A DNA stretch of 64,000 nt from Dendrolimus kikuchii. Lineage: Eukaryota > Arthropoda > Insecta > Lepidoptera > Lasiocampidae. The notes beneath the pieces are model-generated. The model had not been told where the DNA came from. It did no database searches and saw nothing but the letters and a program-made list of their open reading frames with translations. The stretch covers positions 682,001 through 746,000 of the forward strand of contig JAHHIN020000030.1 of the NCBI GenBank assembly GCA_019925095.2. Reading direction: 5' to 3'. Shown here one piece after another: positions 42,640 to 53,740 of this stretch (the stretch's first letter is position 1; every line of letters begins with the position of its first letter). The position numbers were made by a program, and so were the translations under genes.

Positions 42640-44330
42640 TACAAATATTTGTACTACTCAGAAATAATGTACCATTCTTCTAGTGAAAGAATTTTCAATA
42701 TCGGTTCAGTAGTTCAAGAGATTATACTTCCTACAAACAAACGTTTTTTTATAACTCTACGGACTCTAGTTCCGTGCCTTTTTTTAAAAGGCCTTAATTT
42801 GGAAAGATATGAATTTTTACATGCTTATGTTTAATATTTTGTTTGGTGTGTGTGATTATTAGTTTCATGTTGTGTTGAGGTGTATCTTAATTTACTTATA
42901 ATATATTATTATTACATTTATCTTATAATACTTATTCTAATGTGGAGTGTTTCTGTTACAATGGCGTGGTGTAGAGAGTGCTTGTGTGTTGTTGCTTACA
43001 ATTTTTATTTTTATTACTATGGTTTTATTTTTTTTTAGTTTTTTTCTATTGTAACATAGACCTAATATAACTTATATAAACAAATAAACACTCAAACATT
43101 GGCTCTTTATTATATTAGTGTAGATTGTTGTCTGCTTTTTTGATACATTCTAATTACCGTCATCTATAGCTATTTTATAATTGGAGATATGAGCTTTCTG
43201 CTGAACTAAAAGGAATTTATCAAATATTTTATTTGAAAAAAACCGTTGAAATTGATGGACTTTTACGTAGCAATAGATAAAACAATTATTGATTATGTCA
43301 TTGTGTCTTAGTTTACAAAATGGCTAAACTTCAAAAATGTGAACCCAGTCTTTTAAGACAGATTATGTTTAAACTATAAAATAACACAACAAAAAATATT
43401 CCAAAAACGTTCTAACTCATTGAAAATAACTCTATGCCGGTTTAAAGACTAATCAGGCTTTATGGATCGCTTTTCATTTCGCATTTGTTTTGAAGTCATC
43501 TGCAACAAAATGTCGCAATGAACAAAGGCTTGCTTTATTCGTATTTCTTGGTAGGATGTTTTATGTGGATTATGGAAGGCAGAGCATAACATCTGATGGC
43601 AACCAAATATTATACAGCTGTGTTTATTTGATAATAATTTTAGTTACTACTCTGTGTTGACTTATCCAATTTACATAAGCACACATACTATAACTTAAAT
43701 TTCTGCTCCTGATAATATACGTTATTCATTAAACATAAAATCGAAAATAAATACTTAAGGATTCTCAAGTTATAACTGATTTAGTCTAAATAATAGTTAT
43801 ATTTTAAATACTAAAATATGATTTGAAAATTTTATTGATGTTTTTCTATATCAATTAAGGATAGTATGCGAGACTGGACACACAAATGTTTTCTTGACCT
43901 TAAATAATGTTAAAGGTTATTTTAAAGTGAATATAAATTATTTCCTAAATTAATTGTTATTTACCATTACTACCACCACTAAAATATAATTTAAATCGGC
44001 AGTAAGAATCCAGAATTAACGACTGATTATTTGAATATGAGTGTGAAGGTTAGTTGTCAAATTTGTCATTAGTGTACATAAGAATTTGTTGTACTGGATT
44101 TCATATGCGTTAGTGTTAAACATTTAGGCTCTGACCAAATGCGTTTATTTAAAGCGTAAAAAATAACGCTGTTAACTCATAGCCACATTAGTGTATACAC
44201 ATGTTATTTGTCAATATTTAACCTTAACCCATCGCCATATCAGCATGAAACAGCCTAAATCTTTAACAATAACGCAGATGAAGCCCCACCTTTCGTAACC
44301 ACCATAGTTTTTAATCTATTTTGTAATGCT
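42640..44330. other. AT-rich stretch without recognised feature
   Basis: Low-complexity AT-rich DNA. I see no gene, RNA or repeat family that I can support. Confidence 0.5.
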
Positions 44331-44379
44331 GATATTACACGGAGCCGAATTGAATCAATTTTTGTCTACACGCATAGAG

Positions 44380-45570
44380 AATAGAATATACTTTATTGCA
44401 CACAATGTTATAAAATAAATTCGTACACACAATCGTAGTGATAAGTACAATGGGCGGTCTTATCGCTGGGAGCGATTTCTTCCAGACAACCTTTGGATGG
44501 ACAGAAACTCGGTATGGAGGGGGGTAGGTATGCAATAGATATAATATACTAATATATATGTAAGTATAAAGGAAAATGTTACTAAATTATATTGTAAACG
44601 TACATATTTATCTAAATATACAAGTTGTATGTCCTCAAACAACACCATCCCAAGCATACAAATAGATAACACTATTGTTCAGATACAAATTTGAGATAGT
44701 GTTGTTTGACGAGGTCATTAAACGAATGCACAGACGTAATATGTGTAGGCATTCTTAGTCGGTAATTCAAAGATGGTCTCAGAATCCTCGAATGACCGTC
44801 TTGAAGAAAGTGAAAACGGCTTTTAAGATACGGGGGCGTTTTAGGATTGAACAATATATTGTAGAGAAGAGATAGAATGTGAGCATTCCGGCGAAGACGT
44901 ATTGGAAGCCACTTGAGCTTATCGCGAAATTCAGAGATATGATCATATTTACGTAAGCCGAAGATGAAGCGGATACAGAAATTCTGCAATCGCTCAAGTT
45001 TATTTAGCTGATTTTCATTAAGATCTAGATAGCTGACATCTGCATAATCAAGGATCGGCAAAAGGAGGGACTGTGCAAGCGCAATTTTAGTAGCATGTGG
45101 TAGAAAATTACGCAATCTCCTCAAAGATGCTGCAGACGCAAACACTTTTCTACTAATTTCTTGTAACTGAGGACCCCAAGATAATGTGCTATCAATGAGT
45201 ATACCCAGGTCTTTGACTTTTTCACTGACTGCAATTTCGAGACTCTCGAATGTTATCTTCGGAAGGGAAGTCCAGTTTATTTTTGCAATCATCCTGGGGC
45301 TCCCTATGATAATTGTTTGTGTTTTGGATGGATTAACTTTAAGGCCGTACGCGTCACTCCATTCAGTTATGGCTTGCAAATCAATGTTTGTTAAGCGAAT
45401 GCTTTCTTGCAACATTCCGATAGAAGAGTGGTTATATATTTGAAGATCATCTGCATAAAGGTGGAAGGAGCTTTGAAGATTGTTAGAGATTGAATTGATG
45501 AAAATAGAAAAAAGCAACGGAGATAGGACGCCACCCTGTGGAACACCGGCATGCGTATCACACCACGATG
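44380..45570 (-). mobile_element. 5'-truncated CR1-like LINE: RT C-terminal half and 3' UTR
   Basis: The frame runs from about 45565 to the stop near 44672. It begins within G-V-P-Q-G-G-V-L-S-P-L-L, then the catalytic Y-A-D-D-L-Q-I-Y, V-N-P-S-K-T-Q-T, and the thumb region. The frame is intact but lacks the endonuclease and the N-terminal RT motifs. The 3' UTR carries the two-step hairpin (44453-44490) and ends at AATAAAGTATATTCTATTCT. Confidence 0.75.
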
Positions 45571-45739
45571 ATTATGTTTATGGAACACCCTCTAATATCA
45601 TCGGCTTTACGGATTGATTGATTAACATCAAAAATACATACATTATAAACTAGTACTATAACGATAACTTAAAATAATTAATTATCGCTTATTATTTATA
45701 TTGTATTCTACTATCAATCTCTTAAGACTGACTGAATGA

Positions 45740-45905
45740 TTGATTTTTTTTCTTTTATTTCTATATAATTAGACATACACATAGACAACACATTATTGTA
45801 TACCAAAACAAAAAATATAAAAATGCACAAGACAATAGTTACTTGGTAAAACAAAAGGCGGCCTTATCACTAAAAGCGATCTCTTTCAGGCAACCTGACT
45901 CAAAG
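45740..45905 (-). mobile_element. LINE 3' UTR fragment with two-step hairpin
   Basis: Minus-strand GCCTGAAAGAGATCGCTTTT then AGTGATAAGGC (45857-45892); GCCT/AGGC outer stem and a U-G wobble in the inner stem. Confidence 0.55.
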
Positions 45906-46104
45906 GAAATTCTTAAATTATCTGTAATTATTATGCAACAAATAAAAATTAAAATAAATAAATAAAGTAAAAATGACATTCATGGACAGCAGGTTACAGT
46001 CTAAAGTATTGTAAACTAGCACATACATTATTGCGTAAGACTAACATAATTATTCCTAAGTGAATTTTTAAATATGGCAAAAGATTTAGCTTTTCAATTA
46101 CATA

Positions 46105-46265
46105 CATACATACATACATAACTTCACGCCAGTTCCCTTGCGGGGTAGGCACGAACAACAGAGCGCCATTTAGGCTTATTCCTTCATAACTCTTGTCATG
46201 CACTCCTGACTTCACCTTCTGCTAGTACACAATCAATTTGATCATGAAAGGTGTGTCGTGGCCTT
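46105..46265 (-). mobile_element. LINE (ATGT)n-tailed fragment
   Basis: Inverted ACATACATACATACATACAT tail and polyprotein end, with a small internal deletion. Confidence 0.55.
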
Positions 46266-46651
46266 TAGCTTTTCAATTAGTACAATCTAAGCACGTCTAG
46301 CATCTAAAAATAATTTTAAGTTTGATCATGTATAATTTTGCAATCAATCTTGAATAGTTTAGTTTTGATAATTCAGAAAAATCTACCAAAGTAGTACAAT
46401 CCAGTATATCCCGTCTTCCCGTGCCATAATGGAAATCGGGGCGAGCCGAACTCGCGCGACAAAAAATATTTTTCATTTCAGTCGGTCGCTGGCTATGTAG
46501 GGATGCGGTTCGCTAGCTGATCCTCTCGTTCATTAACAGAAAAAAAATACCAATTAAAATTAGTCAAAAAGACTGTATTATTTATAAGTTTACTTTAAAA
46601 ATGGACTTGTGATTCGGTTTTTTGTGTTGGTGTAAAAAAAAAGTGGTCAAA

Positions 46652-46698
46652 ATGTTTGAGGAAGAAAATAGCTGTGAAAATAACTGCCAATGTTCTGG
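46652..46698 (+). CDS. Candidate first coding exon of a host gene
   Basis: ATG at 46652 opens 15 codons plus two bases and runs directly into GGTAAGT, a strong splice donor with GTAAGT at 46699. About 175 bp upstream is a TCAGTC initiator (46478-46483) in CATTTCAGTCGG context, preceded by a GC-richer patch. The short peptide is acidic and Cys-containing (E-E-E-N, C-E-N-N-C-Q-C). I do not recognise it, and a matching second exon is not identified in the window, so this is weak but is the only host-gene signal I see. Confidence 0.3.
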
Positions 46699-46699
46699 G

Positions 46700-47375
46700 T
46701 AAGTTTAAAAAGACTTCGATTTTTATATGAAGATTCGATTATTACAAATTTAATCATGGCTGTTTGCTTCAAAATTCTTAAACTATGCAACATTTCGTAT
46801 GCAAATAAAGATTAGAACTTAATTAAGATATTTGATAAATTAAGTCGATATATTTTTGTCATTTGCACAACATAATAAAATTTATTCAATAATACCTATA
46901 TTGATAATATCAAAACATAATAACGTATAGGTTTTTATATGAACAAAATTAAATATAGGTACATCGTGTATTTCTATATATACCAAGTTACTCTGATACT
47001 TTGTATAACATAACTGAGACTAATTCTAGTAAAACCAAGTGTGGATAATTAAACCCGGAACCCCTAGGTCCAGTAAGTCAAGTTACTAAGACTAGGAAAA
47101 CAAATTACAAGGTTCTATAATATTATAAATCTGGAAACCGAAGTAAAAAAAGTCCAAATTAGTTATGATGTAACAAAATTCTTTATTTTTTAAATTAGGT
47201 TAATTTTGACGTAAGATTAGCATAATTATCATATCGTGTGAAGCTTTATTAAAAACTTAACTTTAAAAATAAATCGCTTGCGTCATTAATTTTTTTGACA
47301 ACCTTGAATTTTAAAGGGCATTGAACTTTTTTAGTTGTCTATTAAGTGTTGCCAGTTTTGGTATTTTGCAATACC
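46700..47375. other. AT-rich stretch without recognised feature
   Basis: Possibly an intron of the candidate gene above; nothing supported. Confidence 0.4.
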
Positions 47376-47659
47376 TTTTTTTTATTGCCTGAGTTCTGCA
47401 GACAGGCTGGCGGCTCACCTGATGGAAAGTGGTTAGCATGTCCTATGGACATTCGTAGCACCACAGGTGCTACAAATGCGCTGCCGCTCTATAAGGGAAA
47501 CTTGTACCTGGTCACTAATGCCGGAACACAACTCAAGGTTGTTATGGCGGCATACTCCAGACCAGAAGTGGTAGCCATCCAGGCGGGCAAATACCCTACC
47601 ACCTATCTGTGGGCTATTTTGTTGCCTCTTACGACAGGCCGCCGCAACGCAAGAAATTG
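47376..47659 (-). mobile_element. SINE-A copy, 5' end missing
   Basis: Antisense, T-run at 47376; breaks off at GAAATTG. Confidence 0.7.
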
Positions 47660-47756
47660 TTTTTTTTTAATTGGTTCATTTATACATCAAATTAATTTAA
47701 TTTCCATATAATTAAATAAGTAAACGGTTTTTTGAACCCCAAAACCCCCTCTAGCT

Positions 47757-48268
47757 ACGCCCCTGTTCCAAAGCTAAGCAAATTACGCTTGTTATGAGTA
47801 TACGACGGACAGACACCCAGACCACAGTAAATAACGGAAAGTTCGTTGATGTAATCTACCATGCCAGGAATCAAAATCAATCTCGGCGTTCCAATGAGCT
47901 CGGCTGGTAAAAGCTTTTTTTTTAATTTTTATTACAGGACTTCAGCAAACAGGCAGACGGCCCACTTGATGGAGAGCGGTTACCATCGCCTATAGACATT
48001 TGAAACACCAAAGGTGCTACAAATGCGCTGCTGCTCTCTTAAGGGGGACTGGAACCTGGTCACTAATGCCGGAAAACAACACAAGGTTGTTATGGCGGCA
48101 TACTCTAGATCAGGGGTGGTCGCCATCCAGTCGAGCGAATACCCTACCACCTGGCTGTGGGTTGTTTAGTCGCCTCTTACGACAGGCCGCCAGACCGCAG
48201 GAAATTGTATTCTTTCTCCGTTCCTGCACGGATAAAAGCTTAGCACAGTTTAACCACAGAGGCTGCCA
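47757..48268 (-). mobile_element. SINE-B copy interrupted by SINE-A
   Basis: tRNA-derived SINE body (47757-47916) and head remnant (48233-48268) flank a SINE-A insertion. Confidence 0.65.
47917..48232 (-). mobile_element. SINE-A full-length copy with 9-bp target duplication
   Basis: Flanked by TAAAAGCTT at 47908-47916 and 48233-48241. The boundaries set the unit as TCCGTGCAGG to the poly(A) tail (316 bp). Confidence 0.85.
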
Positions 48269-48299
48269 ATTATCTTTATTCTATATATCTTCTCTATAA

Positions 48300-48780
48300 A
48301 TATTATAAACGCGAAAGTTTGTATGTATGGATGTATGTTTGTTACTCTTTCACGCAAAAACTACTGAATGGATTTTGATTTCCATCACCACGCTGGTGAA
48401 ACCGCAGGCACAGCTAGTAACAATATAATACTCTTTAAACCGACTTCGGTTATTACGACGGCCTTGTACTGTAATAATAAAACTCCGATTTTGGAGCTGG
48501 TGTGCTCGTATGTGACTTATATAAACTAATTTTGCATTATACTTCGACAGATTATAAAAGGTATCATGACGCAGGTTGATATTGGGAGGGCGAGCCTTTT
48601 TTAACCGAATCAAAAAAGGGAGGTTTTTAATCATTCATCGTGTAAATTTATTTTTTGTATGTTCTACTATAATGGTTTAGATTCACAATTAGACCCGGTA
48701 GGTGGCGCTGAAATCAGGTTATAGATTTACATTTATTCAGGGCAGGACACCGTCTTTCTAGACCGGTAGTCGCTGTATGT
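48300..48780. mobile_element. Retroposon fragments
   Basis: 48300-48425 resembles a CAGGCACAGCTAGTAAC-ending retroposon; 48660-48775 holds a GGTAGGTGGCGCTGAAATC RTE-like fragment. Confidence 0.45.
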
Positions 48781-48834
48781 AGAAGCGGCAACAAACCGTC
48801 CGCAATACTTATATCAAATTTTTTAAAGTTTGTC

Positions 48835-49002
48835 TTTTTTTATTGCATGAGTTCAGCAGACAGGTAGACGGCCCACTTGATGGAAAGCGGTTACCATCGC
48901 CTATTAACATTTGTACACCAAAGGTGCTACAAATGCCCTGCTGCTCTTTTAAGGGAGACTGGAACCTGGCCACTAATGGCGGAACACAACTCAAGGTTGT
49001 TA
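48835..49002 (-). mobile_element. SINE-A copy, 5'-truncated
   Basis: Antisense 3' half, ending at AAGGTTGTTAT. Confidence 0.7.
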
Positions 49003-49417
49003 TAAAATATAACATGGGAAAATTAAAAACGACAGGTACATGAATAAAACACTTGAAGTGTTTAACTTTTTAATTCAGTCAGGTATATAATTTATTCCGC
49101 TGGTAACTTTTATCTGACGATTGAAAAATCGGCCCTTGATGTAATTGAAATCGCTGAGTGCTATTCAATGTGATGTGTGATATTAATTCAATTAAAGGTT
49201 ATCCAAGGCCGTTGACAGGGTTTCATATATCACTTTACGGGCTTCCTCGTAATTTTCCTTCCTTGTCGATACATGATGATCGATCTATGGCATTAAACTT
49301 TATGGCTTCTGCAATAGATTAAATAGAAGGTTGCGAATATTTTTTTTTTACTGAAAAGATTTTTATTGCATAATCATTGCTTGTTAATTTATTTAATTTG
49401 TTTGGGAAACATACAAT

Positions 49418-49940
49418 ATATACTAATATAGCTAGCTGAAGAGTTTGTTTGTTTGCTTGAACGCGCTAATCTCAAGAACTACTGGTCTGATTTGAAAAAT
49501 TCTTTCAGTGTTAGATAGCCCATTTAACGAGGGAGGCTATAGGCTATATATCGCTAAGATCAATAGGAGCGGAGCACCAATGAAGAATGTTGTTTCAATA
49601 TCGGGTTTTTTTTTTAGAGCTTCCGCTGCGTGCGTTAGGTCGGCAAAGGCTACTACTAAACGAGAGTCATTCTAAATAGTCAATTAATCGATACATTTAA
49701 ATAAAATTGAAGCGTCTGTTTGTAATGTCACGCATATGAAAGTATATACGACACTTTTGTCAAAAAACAATATAATTTTTTTTTGTCTTTATTTCTCTTT
49801 AATTCTCTGAAACGGCTGAACCGATTTTGACGCGACTTTCACTGGTAGATAGCTCATGTTATAAGGAATAACTTAGGCTACTTTTTTCAGTTTTCCGCAA
49901 AAAAAAATTCACGCGGATGAAGTCGCGGGCACAGCCAGTT
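49418..49940 (-). mobile_element. Fragments of two CTAGCTGTGCCCGCG-type retroposons
   Basis: 49418-49640 is the inverted form of the element at 62505-62735 (GAACGCGCTAATCTCAAGAA). 49790-49940 ends in inverted GTCGCGGGCACAGCCAGTT. Confidence 0.5.
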
Positions 49941-49944
49941 ACAC

Positions 49945-50750
49945 ATAACTTGAATGATTCCAATTCATTGAATAACCTCATGTCCTTTTGGTTTTGTGCC
50001 TCTAACCAAATTGATTCAATTTTGTTGATTCGTCTAATATCAGCGTTATGAAACAATTATTATAATTATAACATTTTTATTTTAAAGTTGGCAACACCGA
50101 GTCTATGGTAGATCAAATGGCGTAACAGAAAGTTTCCATTTCATTGTAATGAAAGTAAAATCTAAGCTTTCGTACTTGTAGAATATTTTTCCATGCAGTT
50201 TTATTTTAATTTGCATTCAATGCAATTTTTAGTTGCAATTCTCTTTATAATAACTCCAAATAAATATTATTTCTTTTTTACTTTCTTTTTATTCTTAGCG
50301 TTTTGTAACCAAAGAAATTCTTTCAACAAAGTAGTAGCAAAATTGAACCTAGACTTATACTGCACTAGTGTAAAACGGGTCAAGCGAATTCTGTGGCTCA
50401 AAGAATTTTTTGCTCAGACAGAAACTTAATACCTATAATATCACTAGGAATCGTGTATGCGTTGTTGCCAATAGGTGGAGGCTTATTATCAGCATTTTTA
50501 TATACTTTTTGAAATGAAACTTCTATATAGACGGGGGTATTAGGATTTTTTCTGTCACGAAAAAGCGTTACGGCCGCGTGGAGGGGCGGCTTAAGTTTAG
50601 AGTAGACGTGGTGAGAGGCGACATAATGTTGGAGTAGACTATATATGTTTATTTCGTTCCGGATCGAATTCAGTTTTTTGTTTGATAAAATAGAATTATG
50701 TTTAAATTAATTAAAATGTACCTAACCTAACCAAATCATAATTTGCATTA
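49945..50750. other. AT-rich stretch without recognised feature
   Basis: No supported gene; a T-rich frame at 50193-50429 has no recognisable protein. Confidence 0.45.
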
Positions 50751-50758
50751 AACCTGCG

Positions 50759-50958
50759 AAAAATCGAAATGTGTGCTGGGACACATAGTTCAAGTGAAAC
50801 TTCAATGGACAAGTGGAAAAACGAATGGCAACGGACAAGTGGCAAAACGAATCGCAATAAAATTTTAACTTGAAGTTTTACGGGCAGGTTTTCAAATCGG
50901 ACAAGTACATTAACAAGTTTCACTTCAACTATGTGTCCCAGCACACATTTCGATTTTT
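50759..50958. mobile_element. 200-bp MITE with 44-bp terminal inverted repeats
   Basis: Left 50759-50802 and right 50915-50958 are reverse complements with a single C/G mismatch. Ends start AAAAATCGAAATGTGTGCTG. The centre holds two 26-bp direct repeats (GGACAAGTGGMAAAACGAAT). It is too short to code for a transposase. No target duplication is evident by eye. Confidence 0.85.
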
Positions 50959-50959
50959 T

Positions 50960-51790
50960 TACTTTTAACTGACATGTATTAGTCTGTAAGCCTTCCTAAA
51001 ATTAAAAAAATTCTCAAAACGTCTCAAAAAGTGTGTCGATAAGCATCGAAAACCATCGAAATTTTATCAAAAACCTATGTATAGAAAGAAATACATAAAC
51101 AAACAAATAGTATCAAAAACAGCGTATATTATTACACTAATTGATATTTTAGATTTTATTTCATTGCATTAAAGTTGATAGCTTACTATAGCAAAAAGTG
51201 TCTGACAACTTTTCGTAAGAATTTTTTCCGTCTAGCCCCCTTTCACAACGCGCGATAAGGAACTTCGTTTCAAAACTTCGTTCCAAAAATAAATCTTAAG
51301 ACGATTTTTATCTCTATGGAGCGCGTCGATGTGTGTCCGACACGCACTTTGCCGATTGATTTGCTGTTATCGTATAACAAGCTTACATTGTACAACTTAT
51401 CTACAATTCCACACAATGTATTATTTAATAATTTCGCGTATTGACATCATCTTCCGCCATTGTTATTTCCCATCTTCGTTGTTTTGCTGTCTCTCTTTAA
51501 TGCGTGGCGTATGAAAAAGATGGATATATAAACCAAGCTTTATCGCGTAACGGCCATTCCGGTGTGATAAAAAATGTTGTAATAATTTTTATATAAAATA
51601 TATAATGTTGCACTCAGAGAGCTTCATGAATTAATTATTTTGAAATTAATTTGAAAATACTTACAGTGAATTAATAAGGACAATGTTATAGTTGACTAAG
51701 ATCGATAGTGGTTCACACTTGTGGTTAGGGTTCCCAACCGTACTATGAATATATAGTATCATACTATATTTAAATCAGTTTAATCAGTTA
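50960..51790. other. AT-rich stretch without recognised feature
   Basis: No gene or repeat family supported. Confidence 0.45.
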
Positions 51791-51795
51791 TATAC

Positions 51796-52089
<294 letters not shown>

Positions 52090-52502
52090 AAGAAGAATAT
52101 ATATAGTACGTAATGTACTATATTTTCATCACTAATTTAATTATCACGCTGTTTGTTAAGACTTTCGTCATTATTTTAAGAAAAATAGTCTTTGCCGGCC
52201 TAGGCAACAGGTAGTGATAAATATACATGGACAAAATTCCAATAATAAATAAATAAAAATAAAACAAATCAAATATAAAATAATTAATTAAAAATAAATG
52301 TGTACCATATTTCTCCCCTAAATTCCCGATGAGTACTAATTTTTACGGAAATACTATATTTTCTTAAAAAAAAAAGTGACAAATCTAGTTGTGGTTAAGA
52401 AATCGATTAACTTCTTATTTCGTTTTCAACATGATTAAATACATCGTCAAAAGAATCGTCCCTCCAAAAGTTTTACGTTATTGCCGAAGTCTCCAATCCT
52501 TT

Positions 52503-52800
52503 TTTTGTACATACATACATACATAGCTTCACGCCAGTTCCCTTGCGGGGTAGGCACGTACAACAGAGCGCCATTCAAGCTTATTCTTACACACCTCACT
52601 TGCTTCTTTGACATTCATAACTCTTGTCATGCACGCTCGTCTGTTCTTAAGGCTACTGACATCACCTTCTGCTAGTACACGATCAATTTGATCATGGAAG
52701 GTGTGTCGTGGCCTTCCACGACTTCTGCATCCATTCACTTTTGCATTGTATATCTGTTTTGTCACTTCAATAAATTGACTTTCGTGTAATAGTCTCACAA
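52503..52800 (-). mobile_element. Longest copy of the (ATGT)n-tailed LINE
   Basis: Minus-strand frame 52529-52798 (about 89 codons) is intact and ends A-R-E-L-A stop before the ATGT run. It holds G-R-P-R-H-T and basic residues typical of an RTE-type RT tail. 5'-truncated. Confidence 0.65.
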
Positions 52801-52809
52801 ATAGAACAA

Positions 52810-53724
52810 CTCACTTCATTAGAAGCCATGGCTCAATATACGAAAAACACGCTGATCTGGCCGATTGCCAGATTTCAAGGGTGCAAGGGTAAGAGGGAAT
52901 GGATCTCCATTCCATCCAATTATCTAAATGGACTCACCCGTAATAATATGAGCTGAGTAACCGGAGCGTCTGCGATACAGGAGCAGCAGTGCGTGTTCTC
53001 TTGTTATATATCTCCCGCTTCACAACTAGATTCACTTGCCACTTATCACCAAGCTCTTGGAACCCGATTAGTATTGCAATTGGGTGGATATCTCAAATGC
53101 GCGCGCGATGCGTGAATGTCTTTACGACGGGTCGATTCAGACTGATCGTTGAGACGCGGAAGTGCGGGGTAAATTACTGTTTCGGGGAATCATCGTTCGT
53201 TACGCGGTGGCGTGAACACACGCGTTGGTGTAAATGAATAATATGCGGCGCTCGTATCCCAAAAGTAATGATTAAAAAAAAAATTGTTTTTGCACAAATT
53301 ATACGAAATTTTCTCTAATTTAATTTTGTAATTTGTGGATTTCATCGTAAAATAAGTCGGAAAGGAGATAATGTCAAAAAACTTCTATATTAGGCGCCAT
53401 TTTTCCAATATGGCGGCGCGAGCGGCAAAGATACGAGAGGTAACGAGGTGGCAAAGTTTAAAGCCAGAAACAGCACATCGCAATCTAAAATTACTCATTT
53501 TTAAAACTCCCGGAACACTTTCCAGGTACTGTACTACCATTTAAACAATTTTATTTTAAGATCTTTAATATTTTGTTGTTTTAATCTAAATATTAATTTT
53601 CTAAACCATAAACATTAAAATGCACTTTTTTATTATTAAAATCGTTATTGGACTCGAAACAATAGACTTTACCGATACGGGTCCATTGTTACTCTACCCA
53701 TAGACAACCGCAGCGTCATAATGT
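52810..53724. other. Mixed non-coding stretch
   Basis: GC-richer at 52960-53220 and around 53400-53440, where GGCGCC and ATGGCGGCGCG occur. A 57-codon frame starts at 53371 with a CAG|GTACTG context near 53525. Nothing firm. Confidence 0.35.
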
Positions 53725-53740
53725 TTTATCTATGCTCTAG

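Noticed and set aside
50193..50429. 78-codon T-rich frame
   Set aside because: Low complexity and no recognisable protein.
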